A stretch of 63,550 nt of DNA from Gammaproteobacteria bacterium (GCA_018826895.1 JAHJYA010000021.1:1-63550); one strand, 5' to 3'. Positions 53,444 through 62,780 are shown, numbered from the stretch's first letter. Translations and numbers: made by a program. The notes: generated by a model from the sequence alone, not told the origin.

Positions 53444-55273
53444 ATGAGCATTGCCGATACTCCACTCGGCCCACTGGAGCGCGCCCTGGTCGGCAGCTTG
53501 CAGCGCCTCGACCCTGGGGCCACGCCGCTTGTGCTGGCCTCGGCGGCGCTGGTCTGCGCGGCGCTGGAGCAGGGCGACGTGTGCCTGCCCCTGGTGCGCC
53601 TGGCCGGGCGCCGCCCCTGGCCGGAGTTGCCCTTCGCGCTGCCGGCGCTGGACGCCTGGCACGCGCAATTATTAGCCTCGCCGCTGGTTGCCGAAGACGG
53701 CGGCTTCGCGCCGCTGCTGCTCGACCACGGCCGCCTGTACCTGGCGCGCTACCAGGCCTACGAACGGCAACTGGCCGCGCAGCTGCTGGCGCGCGCCGCC
53801 GACCGGCCGCAGGTCGATGAAGCCCGCCTGAGCGACAGCCTGACCCGGCTGTTTGCCTTCAACCAGCAGCAACCGGACTGGCAGCGTTTAGCCGCCGCCC
53901 AGGCCGTGCGCCGACGCCTGGCGGTGATCTCCGGCGGCCCCGGCACCGGCAAAACCACCACCGTGGTGCGCCTGCTCGCCGCGTTGCTGGAGCAGGCCGA
54001 CACGCCTTTGGCCATCGGCCTGGCTGCGCCCACCGGCAAGGCGGCCGCGCGCATGGCCGAAGCGATTCGCGTGGCCAAGGCCAGCCTGCCGGTAAGCGAG
54101 GCGATCAAGGCCGCGCTGCCCGAGGAGGCGCGCACCCTGCATCGCCTGCTTGGCAGCCGTGGCGACAGCCCTCAGGTGCGCCACCACGCCGGTAACCCCC
54201 TGGCGCTGGATGTACTGGTGGTCGATGAAGCCTCGATGGTCGACCTGGCGCTGATGGCCAAGCTGATCGATGCATTGCCGCCGAACGCGCGGCTGATCCT
54301 GCTCGGCGACAAGGACCAACTGGCCGCCGTGGAGGCCGGCGCGGTGTTCGCCGAACTCTGCGAAGGCCGTGGCTTCGATGCCGAGGCCGCGGCGCAGTTG
54401 CAGCGTCTGACCGGCCAGGCGGTGCCCATCAGTGCGCCGACTTCGCGCCTGGGCGATGCCGTGGTGGTGCTCAGCCACAGCCACCGCTTTGCCGGTGACA
54501 GCGGCATCGGCGAGCTGGCGCGGCGGATCAATGCGGGCGACGTTGCCGGCACCCAGAGCCTGCTCAAGGAGCCGCGCAGCGACCTGCGCTGGAATGCCCA
54601 GCCCACCCCGGCCGAGCTGCTCGACCGCTTGGACCAGGGCTACGGCGCCTTTCTCGAGGCCGCCAAAGTCGGTGATCCGCAGGCTGCCTTTGCCGCGTTC
54701 AATGGTTTTCGTGCGCTGACGGCGCAACGCGAAGGCGTCTGGGGTGTGGCCGGTATCAACGAGGCGTTGGAAGCGCGGATCAAGCGGCGCAGCCAGGTGG
54801 CCAGCCGCGAGCGCTGGTATGTCGGTCGGCCGGTGATGGTGCGGCAGAACGATTACGCTCTGGGTCTGTTCAATGGTGACGTCGGCCTGTGCCTGCACAC
54901 CGAGTACGGCCTGCGGGTGTTCTTCGAGGGCGAAGACGGCTACCGGCCGTTCGCCCCGGCGCGTTTGCCCAGCCACGACACGGCCTTTGCCATGACCGTG
55001 CACAAAAGCCAGGGCTCGGAGTTTCGTGAGGTGCTGCTGGTGCTGCCTGAGCAACCCAGCCCGCTGCTCAGCCGCAGCCTGCTCTACACCGGGATTACCC
55101 GCGCCAAGCAGCTGGTCGAGATCTGGGCTTTGTCGGCACGTCTGGCCGATGCCGTGGCCACTCGCGCCGAGCGCGCGGCCGGGTTGGCTGAGCGTTTGGC
55201 GCAGGCTGCGCCGAGTGCTCCGCCGCCAACCGCTAATGTCACTACGGCGCAGGATCAACTAAGCCTGTTCTGA
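53444..55273 (+). CDS. recD: Exodeoxyribonuclease V alpha subunit RecD
   Basis: The 5'-3' helicase of RecBCD, 609 aa. I favour the ATG at 53444, which has CCCAGGAG at ideal distance; an ATG at 53405 overlapping the recB stop would add 13 residues. Walker A is SGGPGTGKTTTVVRLL, Walker B VLVVDEASMVDL, followed by LLGDKDQLAAVEAGAVF and the C-terminal AMTVHKSQGSEF and LYTGITRAKQLV motifs. All helicase motifs appear intact. Confidence 0.94.
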   Translation: MSIADTPLGPLERALVGSLQRLDPGATPLVLASAALVCAALEQGDVCLPLVRLAGRRPWPELPFALPALDAWHAQLLASPLVAEDGGFAPLLLDHGRLYLARYQAYERQLAAQLLARAADRPQVDEARLSDSLTRLFAFNQQQPDWQRLAAAQAVRRRLAVISGGPGTGKTTTVVRLLAALLEQADTPLAIGLAAPTGKAAARMAEAIRVAKASLPVSEAIKAALPEEARTLHRLLGSRGDSPQVRHHAGNPLALDVLVVDEASMVDLALMAKLIDALPPNARLILLGDKDQLAAVEAGAVFAELCEGRGFDAEAAAQLQRLTGQAVPISAPTSRLGDAVVVLSHSHRFAGDSGIGELARRINAGDVAGTQSLLKEPRSDLRWNAQPTPAELLDRLDQGYGAFLEAAKVGDPQAAFAAFNGFRALTAQREGVWGVAGINEALEARIKRRSQVASRERWYVGRPVMVRQNDYALGLFNGDVGLCLHTEYGLRVFFEGEDGYRPFAPARLPSHDTAFAMTVHKSQGSEFREVLLVLPEQPSPLLSRSLLYTGITRAKQLVEIWALSARLADAVATRAERAAGLAERLAQAAPSAPPPTANVTTAQDQLSLF

Positions 55274-55284
55274 CCACGCAGAAA

Positions 55285-55314
55285 CGACAACGGGGCCCGC
55301 AGGCCCCGTTGTCG
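55285..55314. terminator. Bidirectional terminator between recD and terC
   Basis: CGACAACGGGGCC and GGCCCCGTTGTCG form a perfect 13-bp stem around CGCA. It serves the convergent recD and terC genes; the T-run is poor on both sides, but the stem is very stable. Confidence 0.75.
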
Positions 55315-55327
55315 TATGCCGGATCTT

Positions 55328-56092
55328 TTACTGCCCCGGCACATCCTTGCGCAGTTTGACCGGCTCGACGTCCTTGTTGCGGCGCGCGGTGCGCATCTTG
55401 ATGTTGATCGCTTCGACCGCCAGCGAGAAGGCCATGGCGAAGTAGACGTAGCCCTTGGGCACGTGCACGTCGAAGGCTTCGGCGATCAGCACGGTGCCGA
55501 CCACGATGAGGAACGACAGCGCGAGCATTTTCAGCGACGGGTGTTTGTCGATGAAATCGCTGATGGTGCCGGCAGCCAGCATCATCACCAGTACGGCGAC
55601 GATGATTGCGGCGACCATGACCGGTACATGGTCAACCATGCCCACGGCGGTGATCACCGAGTCCAGGGAGAAGACGATGTCGATGATGGCGATCTGGATG
55701 ATGGTGCCGATAAAGTGACGCCCGGCTGCGCCTGTTGCGCTCTGCTCGCTTTCATCTTCACCTTCGAGACCGTGGTAGATCTCGCTGCTGCTCTTCCACA
55801 GCAGGAACAGCCCGCCGAAGAACAGAATCAGGTCGCGCCCAGAGATGCCTTGGCCCAGCACATGGAACAGGTCGTTGGTCAGCTGCATGATCCAGCTGAT
55901 CGACAGCAGCAGGCCAATGCGCGTGACCATGGCCAGGGCCAGGCCGAAGAAGCGCGTGCGTGCCTGCATGTGCGGCGGCATGCGCCCCACCAGGATGGCG
56001 ATCATGATGATGTTATCGATGCCCAGGACGATTTCCAGGGCGGTCAGGGTCAAGAAGGCGACCCAGATTTCCGGGCTGCTCAGCCACTCCAT
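55328..56092 (-). CDS. TerC family integral membrane protein
   Basis: A 254-aa protein with seven or more membrane helices. The TerC signatures are LTALEIVLGIDNIIMIAIL near the N-terminus and IIDIVFSLDSVITAVGMV in the second half; the conserved Asp residues in both probably bind metal. The family includes the manganese exporters Alx/MeeF and YoaE-type proteins, so metal export is likely. An acidic cytoplasmic loop (EGEDESEQS) separates the halves. Confidence 0.9.
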   Translation of the reverse strand: MEWLSSPEIWVAFLTLTALEIVLGIDNIIMIAILVGRMPPHMQARTRFFGLALAMVTRIGLLLSISWIMQLTNDLFHVLGQGISGRDLILFFGGLFLLWKSSSEIYHGLEGEDESEQSATGAAGRHFIGTIIQIAIIDIVFSLDSVITAVGMVDHVPVMVAAIIVAVLVMMLAAGTISDFIDKHPSLKMLALSFLIVVGTVLIAEAFDVHVPKGYVYFAMAFSLAVEAINIKMRTARRNKDVEPVKLRKDVPGQ

Positions 56093-56182
56093 GATGCGGT
56101 TTCCTCGCTGATAGTGCGTTGTGGTTGGTGACGCGCAGAAGCCGGCGCGCTGCCGGCTTCCTCAATAATGTCCAGGCGTGGC

Positions 56183-57490
56183 TTAAGGGTGGCCAAACAG
56201 CGGAAACACACCCAGTAACAAAGCGGCGAGCAGAATACACAGGCAGATCATGATCGCCCACTTCAATGTGAAGCGCTGATGGTCGCCAAACTCGATTTTG
56301 GCCAGGCCCACCAGTAGATAAGTAGAGGGCACTAGGGGGCTGAGCAGGTGTACCGGCTGTCCGACGATGGAGGCCCGCGCCATTTCCACCGGGCTGATGC
56401 CGTAGTGGCTGGCCGCTTCGGTCAACACAGGCAGCACACCGTAGTAGAAGGCGTCGTTGGACATGAAGAAGGTGAACGGCATGCTGACCACGGCAGTGAT
56501 CACCGCCATGTAAGGGCCAAGCTCCGGCGGAATGATCGCCAGCAGGCTTTTGGACATGGCCTCGACCATGCCGGTACCGGAGAGAATGCCGGTAAAGATG
56601 CCGGCGGCGAAGATCAGCCCGACCACCGCCAGGACGTTGCCGGCGTGGGCCGCGATGCGCTCCTTCTGCTGCTGCAGGCAGGGGTAGTTGATCACCATGG
56701 CGATGCTGAAGGCGATCATGAACAGCACAGGCAGCGGCAGCAGGCCGGCGATCAGCGTGGCCATCAAGGTCGCGGTCAGCGCCCCATTGATCCACAGCAG
56801 TTTGGGTCGCCGCGCCTCGGGAAATTGCGAAACACTGATGTCGTCGTGGTTGGCCTGGTCATCCGGCAACTGCAGCACGCCCAGACGTGCCCGCTCGCGC
56901 TTGCCATAGACCCAGGCGACGGCGAACAGGGCCATGCAGCCGGCGATCATGGCCGGGATCATCGGCACGAAGATGTCCGAGGGATCGACATGCAGCGCGC
57001 TGGCTGCACGGGCAGTCGGGCCACCCCAGGGCGTCATGTTCATGATCCCGCCGGCGAGGATGATCAGCCCGGCCATGATCAGTGGGCTCATGCCCAGGCG
57101 GCTGTACAGCGGCAACATGGCAGCCACGCAGATCATGTAGGTGGTGGCGCCGTCACCGTCGAGCGACACGATCAAAGCCAGGGCTGCTGTGCCCACTGAG
57201 ACCTTCAACGGGTCGCCCTTGACCAGCTTGAGGATCTTGCGCACGGCCGGGTCGAACAGGCCAGAATCGATCATCAGGGCGAAATAGAGGATGGCGAACA
57301 TCAGCATCACCCCCGTGGGGGCAAGCTTGCCGATGCCTTCGAGCATCATCGGGCCGATGCCGGCGGCAAAGCCCCCGATCAGGGCGAAGACGATGGGCAC
57401 GATGATCAAGGCAATCAGCGCGGAAAGACGCTTGCTCATGATCAGGTACATGAAGGTCATGACCATGGCAAAGCCAAGGAAGGTCAGCAT
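56183..57490 (-). CDS. CitMHS family citrate-metal:H+ symporter
   Basis: A 435-aa carrier with about eleven helices of the CitMHS family, which takes up citrate complexed with Mg2+ or Ca2+. Key stretches are ALIVSLDGDGATTYMICVAAMLPLY and GGIMNMTPWGGPTARAASALHVDP in the first half and PFTFFMSNDAFYYGVLPVL in the second. It follows terC in the convergent-free block transcribed on the minus strand and matches the citrate transporter gene (PA5476) found near ivy in PAO1. Confidence 0.93.
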   Translation of the reverse strand: MLTFLGFAMVMTFMYLIMSKRLSALIALIIVPIVFALIGGFAAGIGPMMLEGIGKLAPTGVMLMFAILYFALMIDSGLFDPAVRKILKLVKGDPLKVSVGTAALALIVSLDGDGATTYMICVAAMLPLYSRLGMSPLIMAGLIILAGGIMNMTPWGGPTARAASALHVDPSDIFVPMIPAMIAGCMALFAVAWVYGKRERARLGVLQLPDDQANHDDISVSQFPEARRPKLLWINGALTATLMATLIAGLLPLPVLFMIAFSIAMVINYPCLQQQKERIAAHAGNVLAVVGLIFAAGIFTGILSGTGMVEAMSKSLLAIIPPELGPYMAVITAVVSMPFTFFMSNDAFYYGVLPVLTEAASHYGISPVEMARASIVGQPVHLLSPLVPSTYLLVGLAKIEFGDHQRFTLKWAIMICLCILLAALLLGVFPLFGHP

Positions 57491-57606
57491 GGGGACAGTC
57501 TCCAGGAAGCGCGGCGTGAGCTGGGGATCAGCGCGAGGCCATCAGCGGTTGGAGAGCAGGCACAGGGGCGGCACAGCGGTTTGCAAAGCACATGACAATC
57601 ACCATT

Positions 57607-57614
57607 TTGTTGTT
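57607..57614 (-). promoter_or_regulatory. Possible Crc/Hfq CA motif in the citMHS leader
   Basis: On the minus strand this reads AACAACAA within ATAACAACAAAATGG, about 117 bases before the citMHS start. It would act only if transcription starts further upstream. The rest of the 296-bp gap (57491-57786) shows no gene or clear hairpin. Confidence 0.35.
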
Positions 57615-57786
57615 ATCGGGATTGGCCGAGGCAGGGGCGTCGGCATACCGGTCTGAGTGCCGGCGTTGTGCGCATGCTAGAGGGGCAAGCTTTCAGCGAG
57701 CTGTCGCCGCGTAATTATTGTTACGGGGTATGTTGGGGCGTGATGGGTGGGTGCGGACTATTGCGGATAGCCCGCCAGGCGCCGCG

Positions 57787-58698
57787 CTAGGCGGCTTGTA
57801 CCAGCAGCAGAATCAGTGCCAGGCTGGCCGCCGCCAGCAGGGTTTGCAGGGTGATGATGCCGGCCATCAGTTGGCTGTCACCGCCCAGCTGTCGGGTCAG
57901 CACGTAAGCTGTGGGCGCGGTGGGCAGGGCGAAAAACAGCACCAGCACGACACTTTCCATCGGCGGCAACTGCAGCGCCCAGGCCACACTCCAGGCGAGC
58001 AACGGCATGGCCAGCAGGCGCAGGACGCTGTTCCAGGCCAGAGCCGGGACTTCGCCGCCGAGCTCCTCCGGTTTCAAGGCTGCACCCACGCACAGCAGGC
58101 CCAAGGGCAGGCTGGCGGCGGCGAGTAGGCCAAGCAGGCGATCCGTGCCGCCGGGCAGACCGATGCCGCTGAGGTTGACCAGTGCACCGCCCAGGCAGGC
58201 GAGAATCAGCGGGTTCTTGATGATCGGCAGCAGCAGGCTGCGCGCGCTGACGCCGCGCTCGGCAGTCAGCGACCAGACCGACAGCACGTTTACCGTTGGC
58301 ACCATCAGCGCCAGCATCAGCGCGGCCAGGGTTAGTCCCTCCTGGCCGAACAAACTGCCGACCGCGGCCAGGCCCAGGTAAGTGTTGAAGCGCAGAATGC
58401 CCTGACTGAAGGCACCGAAGCGGCCCGCCGGCCAGCCGCGCAGGCGGCGCACCAGCAGCAGCGCCAGCCAAGCGATGCCCAGGCCCAGCATCACGGCCAG
58501 GGCCAGACGCGGCAGCGCCGGGTTGTCCAATGGCGCTCGCGCCAGGCTGGAAAACAGCAGCGCCGGGAACAGGATGAAATAGTTGATGCGCTCGGCACCT
58601 GGCCAGAACGTCTCGTTAGGAAAGGCCCAGCGGCGCAGGTAGTAGCCGGCCACGATCAGGGCGAACAATGGCCACAAGGCCAGCAGCAGATCAATCAC
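57787..58698 (-). CDS. AEC family transporter (auxin efflux carrier superfamily)
   Basis: A membrane carrier of 303 aa from a GTG at 58698; an ATG at 58770 would add a 24-residue Pro/Ala-rich, non-hydrophobic extension. About ten helices, with the family pattern of a first helix (LLLALWPLFALIVAGYYLRR), the broken-helix region SQGILRFNTYLGLAAV and FALPTAPTAYVLTRQLGGD near the end. Members export or import organic anions such as malate; the substrate is unknown. Confidence 0.87.
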   Translation of the reverse strand: MIDLLLALWPLFALIVAGYYLRRWAFPNETFWPGAERINYFILFPALLFSSLARAPLDNPALPRLALAVMLGLGIAWLALLLVRRLRGWPAGRFGAFSQGILRFNTYLGLAAVGSLFGQEGLTLAALMLALMVPTVNVLSVWSLTAERGVSARSLLLPIIKNPLILACLGGALVNLSGIGLPGGTDRLLGLLAAASLPLGLLCVGAALKPEELGGEVPALAWNSVLRLLAMPLLAWSVAWALQLPPMESVVLVLFFALPTAPTAYVLTRQLGGDSQLMAGIITLQTLLAAASLALILLLVQAA

Positions 58699-58783
58699 GG
58701 GAGCCCCCGGTGGTGGTAGGCGGCTATCTTGCGCAGCGCCCGGCTCGGGTGCAAGGTTGGCGTTAGTCACTCTGGGAGGTTGT

Positions 58784-59188
58784 ATGACAGAACAGCATGA
58801 CGGCGGTTGCCAATGTGGCGCCTTGCGTTACCGCTTCCAGGCTCCCTTGCAGGACATCGCGCACTGCCACTGCAGCATTTGCCGGCGCAGCACTGGCGGC
58901 ATTGTCACCACCTGGATCAGCGTGCCGGCGGCGGCGTTTCAGTGGCTGCGTGGTACGCCTCAGGCCTATGCTTCGTCCGCGACCTGCACGCGCTACTTCT
59001 GCCCGACTTGCGGCGCACACCTGGCGCTTGCCACGACCCTTAGCCCAGAGACACTGGACGTGACCGTGGCCACCCTCGACGAGCCCGACCGCGCGGTGCC
59101 GGACCGGCATATCTGGGTGCAGAGCCGCCTGCCCTGGCTCGACTTGGACGATCACTTGCCGGAAGAGCAGCAGGAAGTGATTGAGTAG
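58784..59188 (+). CDS. GFA family zinc-binding protein
   Basis: A 134-aa protein of the glutathione-dependent formaldehyde-activating (GFA/Mss4-like) fold, starting at 58784 after GGGAGGT. Zinc ligands are visible: GGCQCGALRYRF, HCHCSICRRSTGG and the later FCPTCGAHL. Most relatives do not act on formaldehyde and their role is unknown. It is divergent from the AEC carrier gene. Confidence 0.9.
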   Translation: MTEQHDGGCQCGALRYRFQAPLQDIAHCHCSICRRSTGGIVTTWISVPAAAFQWLRGTPQAYASSATCTRYFCPTCGAHLALATTLSPETLDVTVATLDEPDRAVPDRHIWVQSRLPWLDLDDHLPEEQQEVIE

Positions 59189-59199
59189 GGGCTGGATGG

Positions 59200-59277
59200 G
59201 TAGCTCGTAGCCTGGATCAGCACAGGGTAATCCGGGTTTCGCTCTCGCCGAGCGCACCTATTACCTGGCCGAGCTAC
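59200..59277. repeat. Imperfect inverted repeat after the GFA gene
   Basis: GTAGCTCGTAGCC at the left pairs with GGCCGAGCTAC at the right, with GGATCAGCACAGGGTAATCC nested inside. This resembles the GTAGC..GGAT..ATCC intergenic repeats common in Pseudomonas genomes. It lies between convergent genes and may also act in termination. Confidence 0.5.
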
Positions 59278-59302
59278 GCACGGCTAAGTGCCCTGCTGCC
59301 GC

Positions 59303-61270
59303 TCAGGGTAACTGCACCCCACCACTGGCCTTGTGCAGGGCGCGCAGGTGTTCGCCGAGCGCGGCCAGGTTGGCTTCGCTGGCCTCTAGCTCGGCCAGGC
59401 GCTCTGGCTCCAGCAGGCTGCGGACTTCCTGGTCGAGGTCGTCATTGAGTTGGCGCAGTTGCTGTTGGCGCACCTGGCTTTCGTGCTCCAGGCGCTGCCA
59501 CTCGGCGGTTTGCGGCAGGCCATAGCCGCCTTCGAGCAATTCCGCTGGGCGGCTGAGGAAGCCGCTGTTGGCAAGAATCTGCTCCAGCGCGCCGCCGGCT
59601 TTGTTCAGGGTTGGGTCCTGGGCGGCGCGGCCGGTCAGGTAGCGGCGTTTTAACTCGTCCTGGGCCAGCAGCAGTTGCCGACGCATCGCCGCCTGTTCGA
59701 GCAGCAGCAGGGCGGCGCTGGCGCGTAGATCGGCCTGGGCGAACCAGGGCAGGCGTGCGCTGGCGGGCTGGTCCAGCCAACTGTCGACGCTGGTTTGCGG
59801 GATCGGCAGGCGCTGGCTGAGCACCTTGAACATGGCCTCGTAACGGTCGCGGAAGGAGTCGAAGCGATAGCCCAGGCGCCGGGCTTCGGCGGCGTCATCG
59901 AGCACGCTGCGGTCGGCCAGGCCACGGGCTGCCAGGCTGTCGAGCAGCCCGTTGGGCAGGATGCTGTCGAGCGCTTGCAACTGCGGGTGCTGACTGCCAC
60001 TGCGCAACAACTTCAGAGTTTCCACCGCGCAGTTGTTGGAGACGAAGAAATAGTCACCGTCGTAGCTCCAGTGCTGTTCGGCGGCGCGGGCCACCAGCTG
60101 TTCAAGTTGCGGCCGGTTCAGGGTAAGGGGAATCGAGGCCAGGCTGCGCAGCTCGACCTTGGTGTACTCCTCGATCACCTGTTCCAGCGGCAGAACGAAC
60201 AGGCGTGACGGGTAGGCTCCGGTCAAACCGTCCCAACTGGACAGCTGCACATCGCCGACGAAGGCGCGGTAGGACAGTACCAGGTGCTCGTCCAGGTCGA
60301 GCCGACAGTCCGGCCCGCGGGGCCGCCCCGGTGCGCAGATAACCAGGCGCAGCATGCTGTGGCCCCAGCGGCTGGCCCAGGCCTGGTTGGCCTCGGCCAG
60401 CAGGTAGTCGACCTGGTAAACGCGTTCGGGGTCGATGCTGCCCAGCGGCGAGCGGGCGAAATCCCGGCCGGCATTGAGGTAGGCATAGCCTTCGGCACAG
60501 GCCGCTTGTTGCGCCGGCTGCCAGGGCGTATCGGCACTGCCGAAGTGCTCGCTCAGGTAGCGCGCCAGGGAGGGGCGGCGGCACGCATAGCTGGGGTCGA
60601 GGAGGAAGTACTCCATGTTTACCGCGACGAACTCGCGCGGGTTGCTCAACTCGTATGGGTCTGGCGTGCGCGCGACCTGGTGGTTGGTCTGTTCGCGCTC
60701 ACCGCGGCGGCCGACCTGCTGCGGCCAGCCGGCCAGGTCGAGCAGGCGCGGGTCATCACTGAGGGTAAAACGGCGCGCGGTTTGTCCGCGGCAGTCCTCG
60801 GGCAATCCGACCTCTCCCAGGCTGCTGGCCCGTTGGCGGCAGCGTTGCAGGGCCTGACGCTCGCTTGCGCGCCAGTATTGGCCACGGTCGTAGAGGTGGG
60901 TCAGCTCGTGTAGCACCGTGGCCAGCAGCTCCTGGCGCACGGTGCCGTGGCTACGCTGGGTCTGGGTTTGCGCGGCACTGCCATCGGTCAGTGCAGCCAA
61001 CAGACCGGCGTTCAGATCAATGCCAGTGAAGCGCCCGGCCTGGCCATAAATCGTTTCGGGTAGATCGCGCCAGCGCACCGCGACGGTACGGTCTAGCTGG
61101 CTAATAAGGTGCGGCGGCAAGGCCGCCATGGCTTCGTCGAGCAGCGTCTGGCTGGCTTGACGCTGCGCGGCACTCAGCGATTCGCCGTCGAGCTGCAAGT
61201 ACAGCGCGGCCTGGCTGATGCTGCTCAGGCACAGCGTGGTCAGCAGCAGCCAGGCGCGGGCGAACCTCAC
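59303..61270 (-). CDS. Secreted DUF4105 protein with HExxH-containing N-terminal region
   Basis: A 655-aa exported protein (signal cleaved at ISQA/ALYL). The first 250 residues hold a zinc-protease-like HELTHLYDRG with a downstream Asn/Glu-rich PREFVAVNMEYFLLD. A DUF4105 domain follows (about 280-420), with the papain-like pair His (WASRWGHSMLRL) and Cys (FVSNNCAVETL). The C-terminal third is helical and coiled. So two hydrolase-like sites sit in one envelope protein. It overlaps the DUF2388 gene by four bases (ATGA), showing coupling. Substrate unknown; cell wall or lipoprotein are plausible. Confidence 0.82.
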   Translation of the reverse strand: MRFARAWLLLTTLCLSSISQAALYLQLDGESLSAAQRQASQTLLDEAMAALPPHLISQLDRTVAVRWRDLPETIYGQAGRFTGIDLNAGLLAALTDGSAAQTQTQRSHGTVRQELLATVLHELTHLYDRGQYWRASERQALQRCRQRASSLGEVGLPEDCRGQTARRFTLSDDPRLLDLAGWPQQVGRRGEREQTNHQVARTPDPYELSNPREFVAVNMEYFLLDPSYACRRPSLARYLSEHFGSADTPWQPAQQAACAEGYAYLNAGRDFARSPLGSIDPERVYQVDYLLAEANQAWASRWGHSMLRLVICAPGRPRGPDCRLDLDEHLVLSYRAFVGDVQLSSWDGLTGAYPSRLFVLPLEQVIEEYTKVELRSLASIPLTLNRPQLEQLVARAAEQHWSYDGDYFFVSNNCAVETLKLLRSGSQHPQLQALDSILPNGLLDSLAARGLADRSVLDDAAEARRLGYRFDSFRDRYEAMFKVLSQRLPIPQTSVDSWLDQPASARLPWFAQADLRASAALLLLEQAAMRRQLLLAQDELKRRYLTGRAAQDPTLNKAGGALEQILANSGFLSRPAELLEGGYGLPQTAEWQRLEHESQVRQQQLRQLNDDLDQEVRSLLEPERLAELEASEANLAALGEHLRALHKASGGVQLP

Positions 61271-61587
61271 AGCGCGAGTATGGCTTCGGCCAGTACTAGG
61301 TCGGAAGCCTGACGGGCTTCGGGAACTTCGGCGCGGATTGCCAGCAGCGCTGCTTCCAGTTGCGCACCGCGGATATCGCCTTCACTGGCGACAAAGCTGG
61401 CGGCGTCATCGCGGGCCGCGAGCACGACCTTGGAGTCACGGATCGAGGTGGTGGTGTCCGAGGTAAAGTTGATGGTGCGGTCGATGGCACGCACGATGAT
61501 ATTGCTGGTGGCGACCAGCGTTTGGGCCTGGGCGCTGCCTGCCATGAAAGCGAGGGCAGCCGTGGCGGCGAGCAATGAGCGGTGCAT
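61267..61587 (-). CDS. DUF2388 small periplasmic protein
   Basis: A 106-aa exported protein; the ATG at 61587 begins a clear signal peptide (MHRSLLAATAALAFMAGSAQA). The body contains the DUF2388 core RDSKVVLAARDDAASFVASEG and a C-terminal helix (ASDLVLAEAILAL). Function unknown. It is directly coupled to the DUF4105 gene and is a paralogue of the next gene. Confidence 0.87.
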   Translation of the reverse strand: MHRSLLAATAALAFMAGSAQAQTLVATSNIIVRAIDRTINFTSDTTTSIRDSKVVLAARDDAASFVASEGDIRGAQLEAALLAIRAEVPEARQASDLVLAEAILAL

Positions 61588-61763
61588 GTGCGAACTCCAA
61601 AAACAAAAGTCAGGGTTGGACGAGAAAATCGGGCCGCAGTTCCAGCCATGCAGCACGATCAGTACGCGGCTATCACGGGTCTGGTGGGCCCGGCGCCAGG
61701 CTAGCGGAATGCACTGTGCACGGCTAGCTGCGCTCGGCCGGTTTGGGGCGCTCAGGCGTGGGT

Positions 61764-62081
61764 TTAACGGCTGAGAATTGCCTGGGCCAGTTGCAGATCG
61801 CTGACGCTGGCCAGGCTGGGTGCAGCCTGACGCAGATGCTGCAGCGCCGCTTCCAGGCGCGCCCCGCGCATGCTGCCGGCAGTGGCGACGAAGCTGGCAG
61901 CATCATCACGGGCGGCGAGCACGACTTTGCTATCGCGCAGGGAGGAGCTGGCGTCCGAACTCGCCTCTGCGCTGGCAGCCAGGGCGCCACCCACTGTGTC
62001 TGTGGTGGCGATGAAACTGCTGGCGCTGGCAGCACTGGCAAGGCTCAGCAGTGTCGCGACAGCGAAAAAACGAAGGGTCAT
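61764..62081 (-). CDS. DUF2388 small periplasmic protein, paralogue
   Basis: A 105-aa exported protein with signal peptide (FFAVATLLSLASAASAS) and the same core as its neighbour (LRDSKVVLAARDDAASFVATAG). The tail VSDLQLAQAILSR also matches. Tandem copies in front of the DUF4105 gene suggest a subunit or substrate relationship. Confidence 0.87.
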   Translation of the reverse strand: MTLRFFAVATLLSLASAASASSFIATTDTVGGALAASAEASSDASSSLRDSKVVLAARDDAASFVATAGSMRGARLEAALQHLRQAAPSLASVSDLQLAQAILSR

Positions 62082-62230
62082 ATCGGCATCCTGTTTAAGC
62101 CAGAGGCGCCTGGCCGCAGGCGCGGTGTGCAGGCCGACGTCGACGTTACAGGATTTCTACCGAGTAGAAACGCAGAAACCCGCTGGCAGACTATGACAGC
62201 GGGTTTCGTGAGTGTGCCGCGAGGCCAGGC

Positions 62231-62446
62231 TTAGCGCCAGAAGGGGCGGCTCAGTTCTGCTTGGCGTTGCGCTTCGCTGATACCGGCGTCGGCCAGCAGG
62301 CGAGCATCCAGACGCGCGAGTTGACGACGGCTGACGATGCGGCGCTGCCACAGCAGCAGGGTGGCCAGTACGCGCAGTGGCAGGGCACTGGCAGGGCGGC
62401 TTTCGTTAGACTGGAACAGCAGATCGGAACTGAGGGTACGTTCCAT
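62231..62446 (-). CDS. DUF1127 small protein
   Basis: A 71-aa protein from the ATG at 62446, preceded by GGAAGGAAG. The C-terminal DUF1127 motif is RQLARLDARLLADAGISEAQRQAELSRPFW, rich in Arg and ending aromatic. Small DUF1127 proteins in other bacteria act in RNA or phosphate metabolism and stress. The AT-rich region upstream should hold its promoter. Confidence 0.85.
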   Translation of the reverse strand: MERTLSSDLLFQSNESRPASALPLRVLATLLLWQRRIVSRRQLARLDARLLADAGISEAQRQAELSRPFWR

Positions 62447-62603
62447 GGTGACTTCCTTCCGCTTGTGGCGGTACGTTGCGTGTGTGATGGGGCTATTTTC
62501 CATCTTGCGCAAGCAGCACAGTAGTCACAGCTGGCAGATATAACTGTCAAAATAGATAGTTTGCTTTGTAACTGTTTTGTCTGTTTTTAACGCAGCTGTA
62601 TGG

Positions 62604-62651
62604 GTGATAAGTGAGGTCTACTGTAAATACAGAATAGGCAGGATTTATCAC
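62604..62651. repeat. Nested, near-concentric inverted repeats in an AT-rich gap
   Basis: GTGATAA (62604-62610) and TTATCAC (62645-62651) are a perfect outer inverted repeat; the inner palindrome CTGTAAATACAG (62621-62632) is centred within one base of it. The surrounding 375-bp gap (62447-62821) is much more AT-rich than the rest of the window and contains no credible gene. It could be an operator array or a structured transcript. Confidence 0.45.
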
Positions 62652-62780
62652 TGCCTTAGCCACGTATTTCAGGATTTTAGATGCGGTACAGTTTGGAATT
62701 GATTGGTCGGTGTTCCTGACCTGTTATTCAGTTTTTTATTTTGCGCGGCAGCATTGCGTCAACGGTCCTGGCAGGCAGAA

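Noticed and set aside
62621..62632. CTGTAAATACAG as a LexA (SOS) box.
   Set aside because: LexA needs CTG-N10-CAG; the spacer here is six bases.
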